A DNA stretch of 64,000 nucleotides from Coprinellus micaceus (Eukaryota > Basidiomycota > Agaricomycetes > Agaricales > Psathyrellaceae): the NCBI GenBank assembly GCA_951394405.1, contig OX596335.1, positions 4,092,001 to 4,156,000 of the forward strand. The letters are read 5' to 3'. Of the stretch, positions 23,427 through 35,600 are shown piece after piece; positions within the stretch are counted from its first letter, which is position 1, and each line of letters opens with the position of its first letter. The notes beneath the pieces are model-generated. The model was not told the origin of the DNA and did no database searches. It was given only the letters and a program-made list of their open reading frames with translations. The position numbers were made by a program, and so were the translations under genes.

Positions 23427-25827
23427 TCATAGATATGCCTGAGCCTGCAGGTTCCAGATCCTGGCGTAGTCCGAGTTCTCCTTCTTAAGGAGAGATTCGT
23501 GGGTGCCCGTTTCTTGGATGACCCCGTTAAGAATGTATCTGGTGGGTACAAAATCAGTCAGTTTCATATGGGGATTTGGACGAGTGGGGAATGGAAGACA
23601 CACATAATTACATCTGCGCTTCTGGTCAGCTTCCCAAACCTGTGCGTAGAGAAGATCATGGTCTTAGAACCGCGCAGCTCCCGGAGCCGTTCAAACAGCT
23701 CTGAGCATATTGTGAGCTCAATGAGTGGACAAGGTGAATGATGATAGCTTACCATGCTCAGCCTGTGGATCTAAACTCGCGCTAGGCTCATCGAAGAGCA
23801 ACAGTCCTACTGCGGGCTCGGGGGCGACCAAAGAGCGCATGAATACTCGTGACAATGCAACCCTCTGCATCTGACCACCGCTTAGGGCATTCTTGCCCTC
23901 AGAAAGACCCCTGCCAGCCCTCTTTCCACTGAGCTTCCTGATCTTGGAGTGACTGACTGGCCTCCCAAACAATTTACTTGTGCCTGCAGGCAAGTTGCTG
24001 TAGATGTCGTTGACGGGCCGCTCAAGGTACGAGTCGAATTGGTCGGGCATTTTGTCGACGAACTCTTCCGCTCCACCAAGTCTGGCAGCTTCACGAATGC
24101 GGTCGATGTCATACGCGTTGGGAGGATCTCCGAAGCCAATGTTCTCTCCAATCGTCAAGGGGAAAAGGGAGTAGTCTTGGAAGAGGACGGACATCGCACG
24201 ACGGAGGTCAGCGAGCCTGAGGGTTCGGATATCCATGCCGTTGATGAGGATCTGGCCTTCAGTGGGGTCGTACAGACGCGAGAGGAGCTTCAGGATCGTG
24301 CTCTTTCCGGAACCGTTATCGCCAACAATAACCTGTTTAACATAAGTGACAGGACTGCATAGCTTGCAAGTTATGGGGACATACGCAAAGATGACCTTCT
24401 TCCAACTTGAAGGACACGTTATCCAGAGCCCAAGCTTCATTTCCGGGGTAGCGGAACGACACCTTCCTGAACTCGATTTCGAAGCCCGGGGTAAGGGTGT
24501 GCTGCTTCTCGGGGAAGGGAAGGTGGCCATCTTCAACCTTGTTCGGGACAGCAGAAACGTCGTAGAGCTTTCGCACTGCTTGCAGTTTCTCGGCGACTCG
24601 GCTACTCTTTTGGACAAGCTCGAATAGGGAGCTGCTGAAGCTTTGCACGGTCGACGTGATGAGTTGCAAAGAGGTGAGGGACATGGGGATGGAGGCGGGA
24701 TACTGCACTGCGCGCAGGCAGAAGACGATTCGGGGGAGTTCGCCGAGGGGGTCTTGAAGGAACTGGATGAACATGGTTTGTTGACGCCTTTTTTGGAAGT
24801 ACTCCTCCCAGAAGTCCGTGACCTTGTCTCCCAAGCGTTCGGCGCGTTTCTTGAACTGGTGCCAGAGGTGCTCGCGGAGGCCCATCGCGACAATTTCTTT
24901 TCGGTAAGCCGATGAGCTTACAATGCGCTTCAAGCCCTCGCTGGTGACGAAGTGCTGGTTTTCGGTAGTCGCGGCCCAAACTGTTGGGATTGTCAGAACA
25001 GGAATTGGCAGACTATGAAACTGACGCGCCTCCACTGCGTTGGAGCATAGCATGATAGTTGCCCAACCACTCGACGAAGAGATGGGCGAACGTGAGCAAA
25101 AGCAAGAGGCTTGCGTCCCTCTGCTCCGACAGGACACCGGCGAGAACCGCGACCTGGGCGATCAAACGCATGGCGGAGGACCCTATCTTCAAAAAAGTGG
25201 AAACCACGTCCCAGGCGATGCTTGTACGCGTCGAATGGGAGACGGATTGCTGCAGTTGCTGTTGAACCACGTCATCTTCGAAAGTTGGGACGTCCAGACG
25301 CGCCATGGCCCAGAAGGTTCGGAGGGCATAATACCGCTTGATGCGCAGGTTCAAGGGGACTTGGACGCGTTCTTGAACGTATGTGAAGAGTCGAATTGAA
25401 AAGATGGTGAGGCATCGTCCAATGGCAATGCGAATGAGAAACTCCTTGTCGACGACTCGCTTCTCCACTGCGGTTTCAACCTATGAAATCGTTCAGCCAC
25501 ACGACCGATCTGTGAGAGGTCGCGACGCACCACTTGTAACAGTTGCCCAGAGTACCACACTCCCAACGCTGGCAGCAGCGACAGCCCAATCTCCAACACG
25601 ATGTACACGCCGAGATACGTAAGGCATCCCTGAATGGCGGCGATGTCCTTGAACATTCGCCAGACGTATGGCAAGCAGTCGAGGCTCTCCCAGAGAGTCT
25701 CTAGGTTGGCGAGCATGGGTATTTTGGTGAATTTCCCGCCCACATCCTCGTAGAGGTCCCATACTCCGACTTTGGAGCGCTTCACAGAGGAGGTGTCCTC
25801 TGGATTGAATGTTCGTGGCATGGGCAA
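23427..25827 (-). CDS. ABC half-transporter C (ABCB-like exporter)
   Basis: Third tandem paralog, more diverged than A and B are from each other. It starts MPMPRTFNPEDTSSVKRS (Met at 25821 is also possible), then VGVWDLYEDVGG. Helices include LGVYIVLEIGLSLLPALGVW and ASLLLLLTFAHLFVEWLG. The NBD reads RYPGNEAWALDNVSFKLEEG, Walker A IVGDNGSGKSTILKLLSRLY, Q-loop VLFQDYSLFPL, signature LSGGQMQRVAL, Walker B LLLFDEPSASLDP and switch His IFSTHRFGKL. It ends ARIWNLQAQAYL. An insert rich in Gly/Lys/Ser precedes the signature. It is divergent from the zinc-finger gene with about 200 bp between them. Confidence 0.83.
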
Positions 25828-26025
25828 GTGCTGGTGCGTGGAAGAGAGGGAGCGCTGGACTTGAACCGTTCGCCTAAAGGGGATGGGCTTCCAAAAACGG
25901 ATGGGCTGCCGATACGGGCGAGACGGCGACCGCGCCTCTGAGCTCGACGTTCCCCACGACGCTCACTGTCTGCCTCCAGGGCTCGACGACGCCGGCCGCG
26001 TTCCCCCACAGGCTGGGCTCTCACC

Positions 26026-27418
26026 ATGGCTCGGACGGACACCCCCAACGTCGCGGTGAGTATTCCGTATTTCTGCCACCTGATGCACCAGCCAACAAGG
26101 TGTCCAATAAGCGGTTGGAAGAGAAGAAGGACTCGCCTTCGACGAGGAAGACCTGGGACAAGAAGAAGGCCGGCAACGCTGCGGTCTGGCCCTGCACCAT
26201 CGATGGCTGCGACAAGCAGTTTGCGCGCGAGGCCGACCTGAAGCGCCATCAGAGGACGACGAAGACGCACTCGATGCCCAGCTTGTGCGTTATTCCACCG
26301 TCGTTTAATGTCGGAGAGCGTTTAATCACAGCACATCCAGCGCATGTCCCCAGTGCCATGCGACGTTCACCAGGGTCTGTACTTCGCTCTCCGCGCTCCG
26401 TTCAACGATCCTGATGTTGGCCACTGCAGACTGATGCCCAACGACGCCACCAAAAGTCAAGGTCTGTGCGCACATGGTCAACGTCTGTTGAGGTGGCGGT
26501 AATTGACTCGAGGCATTCCAATCAGACACAATGGCGTTGTTATTGAAGGCAGCCCGTCAGCAAGTCCGACCTCAAGTACTTCCCCATCCACCGACGCGCC
26601 ACAATTCAAAGGTAAGTCCACGGATGATACCATAGCCCCGGCGGCGCCGCCATACTCTGGGGGGAGCAGCAGCCAATCGAGCAGTGCGGTGGGCAGCAGT
26701 AGTAGCTCTAGAAAATACTACAGAGAGGACACTGGCGGCTTCGCCCGTATGTTCCTGCCACTCCCACCTGTGATCAATGTCTGACTCCACGCCTCCATCA
26801 GCAACGTATTCCCTCTACCCAACAAGCACTGCAAGGCATCCCGGTTGGGCGCCTGCAAATTGGCCGACGGCGAATCCCCATTACGCCCCATCGCCGTACT
26901 ATCGGTCCTCCACCTCTTACACGCGGGGGCCGACTCTTCCCCCGCTGACCTGTTCAGCCGACAGCGACAGCTCCTTCTCCGAATCTCCCAGCTCTACTCC
27001 GATCAGTCCCACTGTCCCCTCACATCCGGGACACTACTCTCGACATTCCATGGAACCCTCAATAACGCGCCCCGAGCCTCCCCAGCACGGGGGAACACCG
27101 GAAGAGATTGAGCTGACAATGAAGGCCGTTATGAGGTACGTCGAGGTCGACTCAGCGACCCGACACACAGGCGGAGTCCCTCCCCAACATGATAAGCATA
27201 GTCGCGAATCGATCACTCCTAGTGACGAGAGGGATCAGAGCCTTCCTCTCGAGGATATCATCCATCACTACGACTCTCCTGTGCACAGGCCTGGCTCTTT
27301 GCAAGACATCTTGACAGAAGATTGCGAGCCCATATTCCACTCCTGTGAGTCATTCCGCGCTTCGGTGTTTGGAGTACATGTTGATGGATTTCTAGCCTCC
27401 ACGCCCCGCGAGTCTTAA
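26026..27418 (+). CDS. C2H2 zinc-finger transcription factor
   Basis: A split gene: exons 26026-26055, 26100-26284, 26341-26374, 26430-26461, from 26526, and from about 26804. Two adjacent C2H2 fingers appear once spliced. The first is WPCTIDGCDKQFAREADLKRH followed by RTTKTH. The second is CPQCHATFTRTDAQRRHQKS followed by RH, and it is spread over three exons. A Ser/Pro-rich, disordered region follows (PSSTPISPTVPSHPGHYSRH). The last part may hold one more 51-nt intron (gtgagt...ttctag near 27343-27393), after which it ends STPRES. It probably binds DNA in the nucleus. Sharing a short promoter with ABC gene C makes a local regulatory link possible but unproven. Confidence 0.8.
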
Positions 27419-28134
27419 CGACTCCCCATCCCGTCCGGCGCACTTGGGCGACACCTCTGGACTGTCTTTCTCTTCGGACATCAGGGACATTGATATTCAT
27501 CATACCATACCACATTCAAGCCTCGAACACTCTTTTGGAACCCATAATCTTATTCCTTCTTTTGTTATTTGTCACCTTCAGTCGCCGTCTGTCCCCTTCC
27601 CCCTTCCCGCTAGTTTTAGTGACGGACCCCTTGTTTTGTTATCGTTACATCGCACTACCTACCAACCTTCCTTCCGTCTTTTGGGTTCTTCCGGACATGT
27701 TGTGACTCGTTATGTTTGTTAGCTTGCTCTCTGACCGTTGAAGCACATTGTTCTCCCTTATTCTGTGGACACATTGTACTTTGCTATCCCCGCTAGCCCC
27801 CTCTATCCAGTATTGCACGCTATGTACGTACACGGCAGCTTTACCTGTCCGGACACTGAGCCACCTACTAGTTATTTCGTTTTTATCATGGCATAATAGC
27901 GTCACCGTTCTGCTTCGTTGTTGTTGTACTTTACCTTACCCTAGCCCTCCTTCTAGTACCCTTAATCCGATGGACACTCTCCATGGACAGTCTGCCTTTC
28001 GGGTATCGAAGAACTTTTGGCATAGAGCATATAGCGTATGAAGACAACGACGAGGTAAAGTAAGGTATATAATAAACTATAATCAACCCAAGAACATAGC
28101 GGTAAGATAGTATGTCGATGCGCCGGCTCGCATC
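27419..28134. other. convergent intergenic stretch
   Basis: Pyrimidine-rich 3' flank of the zinc-finger gene and 3' flank of dynactin. Small frames only, with no recognised content. Confidence 0.5.
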
Positions 28135-31100
28135 TCACAGTGAGCTAATTAAACTCGCTCTCTCCATTAACCCATGCACCCTCCTGCTCAGCCTCTCACC
28201 TACCATCTTCCTCTCCAACACCTGTTGTGCCGGCATCTTCTTCTTCGGCATCCATACCCTTGTGCTCTTCGCCTCCTGTCTCTTTCTATTCAGCTCGCTT
28301 AAATCCACAACCTTGGGCGACGACGAGAACGTGATCACATCCCTATACAACATCTTGGTCTCGGTGGCCAGCGTGCGCAAGGATGGTGGGGTTGCAGGCG
28401 ACGACACAAGTTCGTCAGGGTCTGACTCCTCTTCGGTATCCGAGTGGCCGGACGCAACGAGTGGGGGAGTTGGGGGCGGGCGCCGTCTGATCGGGGGTGC
28501 AACGGCTGGAGTGAGCGCCTCGATCTCGCGGATGAGGTCTTGACCCTTGAGGAAGTTATTCTCGCTTCTGAGGAACCTGACCGTCCCACGGAGAGCTTCG
28601 ATCTGTTCCAGCAGGTATGATGTCTCAAGGCTGCCTTCCACAGGGACCGAATCTGGCTGGTCGACGGGTTGGGTACCCGTGGCTTGCTTCTCCTGACCCG
28701 CAACCACGACCTTGAGTTTAGCGTTCTCCTGCTCGGCCGTGTCCAAGTCCGTCTGTAGCTGTTCGATCGCTTCTTCGTACGCCCGCTCCTGCTTCTTGAT
28801 CTTGGTCAACTCTGTCTCCAGATCCACGATCATCTCCGCTTGCTTCTTCGCCGCCTCCATGCGCCGCTCCATGAGTTGAATCTTAACAGTAGACTCCTGG
28901 ACTGATTGGTCCTTGGTGCGAAGGGACCGAGCGAGGCCCTGGATTTCTTCGTTGAGTTGGGCAACCTTGCGCTCAGCCTCGACGTTGACGGCGAGCGCGG
29001 CCTTAATCTCAGAGACGCGGGCGACCCAAGGTGCAGTACCGGTAACTGTACGTAGGCGTTAGAGACTGGGGGACGACGGGGGAAACGAAAGGCTCACTCT
29101 TTTGAACGTTATCGTTCTCGAGCATCAATGGCAATAGCTTGTTACCCTCCTCCATGAGCTGTGACACGTATTGGGAAATCGACTCCCAAACCGAAGCGCC
29201 CGGCTTCAAGTCCTTTGCAACACTCGCTGTCGCAGTCTGCTTGACGATACCGAGGATGGTGGCCAGCTGGAACGGTGACTTGGCTGAGCGGACATCGCTG
29301 AGGTGGGGCATGACCGCTTGAGCAAGCTGTATTAGAAGAATGTTTAGGCGCAACGACGGGGACGGGAAGAATACACCGACCGAGATACCGAAGTTGAGCA
29401 GTTCGTCCACATTATCGGCCAAGCCCTTCATCTGAGGGATTAGGTGTGCTTTGACAGCGGCAGAGTCGACAGCAAGGTCCTCGACGCGCTTGATCAGCTT
29501 CCTGGAGAGGTTCTTCGCGTGCCTGCATTGGTCGACAACCTTCTGCAAGGGTTGGAAGAACGCCTGGTCAACGTCATAGCCGCCCATATCCAGAACGGAA
29601 TCTACGAAAGCACATCAGTCGGCGTAGTTTACTCGAAGGCCGTCGAAAGCATACCTTCATCCTGGACGATGGCATCAATGGACGTCTTGGTCAAACCGAG
29701 AGAAGCTGTGCAAGTATCCAGGTCATGGTCCAAGGCCAATACGTATCCAAGCTCCCGCTCCGCAAGGTCAGTCTCAAACCCATTGAAGTAAGTCTCTGCA
29801 AGGTGGTCGAACTGCGCCTGAATCTTCACAACATCGTTGACGCACTCCATATCCCTGAACTCGTCCCTTCTCAACAAATCGATGTGCATATCGAGCCTCT
29901 TTTCCAGCGGCGCAATGTCGGGGTATATACGGCCAATGGTGAGGAACGTCTCAACATCAGCGCGGCGCAGAATCGCAGCGAAGCGTTTGCAGAAGGTTGA
30001 GAGCCCGGAAATGCGACCGCGCATCTCGCATACGCCCACGAGGCCTTCGGTGACAGAGCCGTTGAGAGACTCGGGAAGGCCGTGACCTTGGGCGACGATG
30101 GTGTTGATCAGATCCGCTTTGGCGCCCAGGCGTTGGAAGAACAGGTAGCAGCTAGTCGCGTCGGTATCCGTCTCAACGTACAGTTGAGGGAGATAGGGCT
30201 ATTCGACAAATATCGTCAGCATGCTCCGTGTTTAAAGACACAGTTCCGCGTACCTGTACGATGCCCAATAGCTCCCGGGCCTCCTTGGACTCGAGCCTCT
30301 TCACCTCAAGCTCGATGCTCCTTGCCTGGTTCTTGGATGCCGTGCTCTGTAGCTTCAAGTTCAAGCTCATCATCGCGGCCGCCTGGCTGGCCGCTGTGGC
30401 GACATCACTCTGCGCGGTCTGCGTCTGGTTCCTGAGTTGATCGAGCTCGGTTTGGAGCTGCATGACGAGTTCACGGAACTGAGAGATGGTGTTCTCGTAG
30501 TCTTGGCACGCGTCGTTGAGGGAACTGATCTTCTGGGTCAGGTTGTGGACTTCCATTTCCTTGGTCTCGAGGTCCCCGTTGAGTTTCTTCTCGGTTTCTT
30601 GGTAGTGGGCCTCGAGGTCGTTGTTGACCTCCATGAGCATTTCATACTCTTCGATCGTAATCCTCATGCCTTCTATTTTCTAGCGCAAGAGGACTGGGTC
30701 AGCGCGATGTTAAATGCAAAGAGATCGGGCCACACAAACCTCGCCAAGTTCGAGGTTCCTCTCCGTGAGTTGGACGAGAAGGTCTTCGGCACCGAGCGCA
30801 TCGTCAATTTGGAGCTTCAGGCCCTCGATCTCTGATTCAGCGTTCGACAGCTTAATCAACGACTCCTCGTATTGCGCTAAAGATATCATTAGAAGGAGTT
30901 AGCTGATACTCATACAATCACCAACCTTGGACCTCATCGAGCGTGGCGACGTCCTTCTCCATTTCTGCTATTCGATGTCGTTGATCTTGCTCTGTCTCTT
31001 GCGAGATATCTCGAAGTCTACCACAGTCCATGAGATGCGCATAGCCCATAGTACTGACTGTAAGACTCACCGGATGAGCGCCTCCTTCAAGCGTTCGTTC

Positions 31101-32335
31101 TGCTTCTCCAGCTGGATGAAGGCTAGTGAGTCCTTGATAGGGTTATCGCCAGAGTCTCCTTCCGCCGCATTCTTCATGTGCTCGCTCTCCACCTTCAGCA
31201 CAGCCAACTGTTCTTTCAACTCTTCCACAGTCGCCTCTGCGATCTCCGCCCTCTCTTCCGCAACTTCCTTGTCCAACATGGAAAGCTCCAATTGGTCTTG
31301 GGAATCGGCAATCCTGTTTTCGGCGAGTTGGGCGAGTTGTTGGGCATCTGCGAGCTCGCGTTTCGTCGCATTGAGTTCGGTCTGCTGTGATTGGAGTTTT
31401 GCTTGGAGTTTGGGGCGTAGAGAGACAAAGTTCTCAGCATCTTGGAGGCGAGTTTCAAGCTCACGGACGTGTCTTGAATCGTCTGCGCGTCGAGCTTCAA
31501 GAACACGAATCTTGGTGCGGAGTTCTTGAAGTTCTTGCTCGTCATGAGGATGGTGCTACGACAAAGGGTCAGAACGTAAAGGTGAGGCATCACAATGCTG
31601 AACATACGACAGGAGAAGCCGACCTGGAAGGTGGTTTGACGCCCGCCGAGGTGATCGCCGCTTGGATGGACGGCGGTGACGCAGATATTGGAGGTTGTGC
31701 GAGGGGAGAGGATGGCCGCTGGGCTGCTAAACGCGATTCTGGGGGCCCGCCGGAAGGTTGACGCGAACCAACAGTGGGTCTTCGACCGAGAGTCGAAGCA
31801 GAAGCCGGGGTTGGAGGGGCTAGGTTGACAGATCCGCGTTTCGTAGGTGATGATACTCCTGGGCGAGCGCTTTGTCGTGGAGTTGCCGGGGTTGGGAGGG
31901 GCTTTGCAGGACTCTGAGACCTGGGAGATGAAGTTGAGGACACTGAAGCTGAGGATACTTGACTCCGTATTGAGTTTGTTCGCAGGAGATTTGAGGCACT
32001 TGGTGTCCGTTGGTGACCAGCTGGTCGCGAGGCGGCTTGGCGTGGTGGGGGCTGGTACTGTTAGGCGCCTGACGACGACGACGAGAATGAAGCCTGCTCA
32101 CCATGTCCATCTCAGAGCCATGGGTCGATAGAATCTTACTCGGGCGAATGAAGACTCCATGGTTTGGCCGACACGGAAAGTAGTGTACACCTTGGACAGT
32201 GCCATCGTTCTTGCCGATGGGCTCATCGAGCTCGATGCCGACCCATTTGCCTACTTGAAAGGAGGTGCTGCCGACGAATCTGATTACTCCACGTCCTTGG
32301 GGACAGGTGACGATGGTCCCAAGCTGTGGATCCAT
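28135..32335 (-). CDS. DCTN1: dynactin p150Glued-like subunit (CAP-Gly, coiled coil)
   Basis: The largest dynactin arm subunit, which links dynein to microtubules for nuclear and vesicle movement. The start chosen, 32335, gives [20 protein letters not shown] and a CAP-Gly domain containing [17 protein letters not shown] and the [19 protein letters not shown] tubulin-binding motif. A Ser/Thr/Pro basic linker follows, then long heptad coiled coils (for example [20 protein letters not shown]). The globular dynactin region follows, and the tail [20 protein letters not shown] matches the conserved dynactin C-terminus. Multiple short introns are present. An upstream in-frame Met at 32494 adds 53 acidic residues that look non-homologous. 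It is divergent from KOG1. Confidence 0.87.
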
Positions 32336-32659
32336 GGTCGGTGCTATGAGGACATGGACGCTGTGAGGGACGAGTTTGGCGTTGTGTACTGAGTCGATTT
32401 CAGGTTCCGTTGACGCGTCTGATCGACCCTTCACACCGTCACTCAGCTGCTCCTCACCGTCATCATCGACGACGACGACCTCCTCCACGTCCATGTCAAC
32501 GCCCAGCCCGCTGCTCTAGCTCTCCATACACTCCCCATTCTGCACGTAGCTTCGGCTGCGTTTGCAGTTGAGCTATCTCTCCCCGCCGGATCCTGGAGCT
32601 CCCACCGCTCGCATATCTTATTTTAGGGAACCAACACTGCGATCGAGCACCTCTGAAGT

Positions 32660-35600
32660 ATGGCCACCCAGCAAGATAGCGTGCGGTCACGAAGGAGCGC
32701 AAAATTCACCACTGGCGGTGGGTGTAGTACCACATATCTGTTTCTCCGGCCCTAACATCACCCAGGTCCCAAGGACTGGGCAAAATCTCACTCGAGGAGC
32801 AGCCGAGGCCACAGCACAAGTTCAGATTCTGAAACCGAACGAGAATACCAAACCCATTCACGGTCCGACCCCTCTTCCCAGTCGAGAAGTCGACGCAACG
32901 GCCACACATCGGGTCACTTTCAGCGACATCTCAACGACGAATCTGTCAATGCAGGAAGTCCAGAACCTGCTCCCTCAATTCCATATTGGTCCGCCAAACG
33001 GCACTTGACGTGCGGAAACCCCACCCCCAATCCTCCTTGGTCCCAGAAGCAACCGCCATGGCGAGGAGCAGCACCAGGCCGACTCAAAACAGCGGCAGCA
33101 GCGCTCGTCATGTGCCTGAACATCGACGTCGATCCCCCAGATGTCGTCAAGACCAACCCTTGTGCCGTTTTGGAATGTTGGGTAGACCCTCACACGATGC
33201 CGTCTCACAAGGCTTTGGAGGCCATTGGATCGAATTTACAGCACCAATTTGAAGGATTGAGCCTCAAGATTCAGTACAAACCCATATTGGATCCGTCTAT
33301 TGAAGATCTGAAGCGCTTTTGCACTCAACTGCGACGTCAAGCAGGAAACGACCCCGTCCTGTTCTACTACAATGGACATGGTGTGCCCAAACCGACAGCG
33401 AGCGGGGAATTGTGGTGCTTCAACAGAAATTACACGCAGTATATCCCTGTTTCGTTGCAGGAGCTGCAAACATGGTTGGGCGCCCCTGGGGTCTTCATCT
33501 GGGATTGTTCTTCCGGTGGCCACCTCCTTCAGAACTTCAACACCTTTGCAGAACGGCGCGACAAGGAAGCGGGCACATACGTCGATGGGAAGCAGCCCTT
33601 CATGAATTCCCTCCAACTCGCAGCATGCGGCGCAAACGAGACCCTTCCAACCTGCCCCGAGTTACCTGCCGACGTCTTCACCAGCTGCCTAACCTCGCCG
33701 ATCGATATCGCGCTTCGATACTTCCTAATGACTAACCAACTCCCCTACAAGATCTCATATGACATGCTCACCCAGCTTCCTGGGGATCTCAAGGATAGGC
33801 GAACGCCGCTGGGGGAACTCAACTGGGTTTTCACAGCTATCACAGATACTATCGCATGGACCACCTTTTCCCCCGAAATTTTCACCAAACTCTATCGGTC
33901 TGACCTTTTAATCGCCTCTCTTTTCCGGAACTTCCTCCTCGCAGAGCGGATCATGAAAAACTACAACTGCACGCCCCACACATGGCCGCCACTCCCGTCA
34001 ACCAACACCCACCCCCTTTGGTCGACCTGGGATCTCGCGGTAGATGCTTGTCTGCGGCAACTCCCTGAAATGCTCTTCAAGGGTGGACCTAACCCCGCCG
34101 GTGACCGCAGCCTAGTGTCGAATGCTGGCACCCAACCTGGGCCGATTGGAGGGACTAAGCGTCCGGACCCCAACGCCCAACAAGTCAAAGTTGGGGAGAA
34201 GCCTCACGTATACGCTCCCAGCCGCTTCTTCACCGACCAACTAACCGCTTTCGAGGTTTGGATCTCGCGTGGCGGGTCTGCGCTGACCCGTCGAGGACCC
34301 CTTTCCCTTCCGACAAACGACCACTCGAGCAACAGTCCAACTACGGCTGGGGCTGGCCCACCTCCCATTGTTCCCAACCCTCGAAGTGAATACGACGGTG
34401 TTCCAAGTCATCTTGTTCCTCGTAAGCCACCTGACCAGCTCCCCATCGTCCTCCAAGTCCTCCTCTCCCAGCCTCATCGTCTTCGGGCGCTTATTCTCCT
34501 TTCCCAATTCGTCGATCTTGGTCCATGGGCAGTCCATCTTGTCTTGACCATCGGTATCTTCCCCTACATCTCCAAACTCCTCCAAGCTGCTGGCCAGGAC
34601 CTCCGCCCAGTTCTCATCTTCATTTGGGCTCGCATCCTCGCCGTTGACCCCTCCGTCCAGGTCGACCTCCTCAACACTGGAGGTTACAAGTACTTCGCGA
34701 ATGTTTTGGCGATCAAGAATGATGACCTTCTCCCGAATAGTTCTGAACACAAGGCGATGTGCGCGTTCATCCTAAGCGCTATATCTCGGGACTATCCGCA
34801 TGGGCAAGGCGCGTGCTGGACAGAGGGCGTGTTCGACAACTGCTTCGACCGCCTTGAAGAGTCCGATTTCCTTCTGCGCCAATGGACCGCTTTGTGCATC
34901 GCTCAGATGTGGGATGGTCACGACGAGATCAAGGTCTATGGGGTGGAGAATGGCACGCAGGACAGGCTCATTACCGCACTGGGCGACGACAGCGCGGAGG
35001 TTCGGTGCGCAGCCTTGTACGCTCTGGGTACTTTCATGGGCGCGAGCGGAAGTTCCGACCCGCAGAAGCAAGGCGGAGGTGGCAGCGGGACCATGTATCA
35101 GTTGGAGGAGAAGATCCACTTCAGGATGGAGGTTATGGTCGCCACTGGCGCGACCTTGCGTATCAAGGACGACGCCAGTCCCATGTGTCGCAAGGAGCTC
35201 TTGGTAGTCATCAGTGCGCTGGTGAAGGAGTGGAGGGGATGGTTCGTGGTTTGTGCGTGGCTCTACTGGGAGGAGGATCGCAAGTGGAGGATGAACGGCG
35301 GTGGACCTGGGCTTTTGGGCGGTGGTGGTGTCTTCTCCCATTCGGGCATGAACTTCGAAGACGAAGTTACCTCTCAAGCCGTTGCAGAGTGGCTAGACAA
35401 CTTCCCCGAAGAAGACGGCGTCAGAGAGGAGAACAGGGTACTTTTATCCTCGTTCTTCACCATCTTCGTCGCCCTCCTCGAATTGTCGGTCGATCCTTAC
35501 CACGAGATCGCCACCAACGCGCAAACCATCGTCGACTACGTTATGGCTCTGCTGCTCGAATCCCCCTTTACCCGCCTCCCCAGCAACACCATCAACTACC

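Noticed and set aside
32336..32494. N-terminal extension of dynactin from Met at 32494
   Set aside because: The 53 added residues precede the conserved MDPQLGTIV start and do not resemble dynactin; kept only as an alternative.
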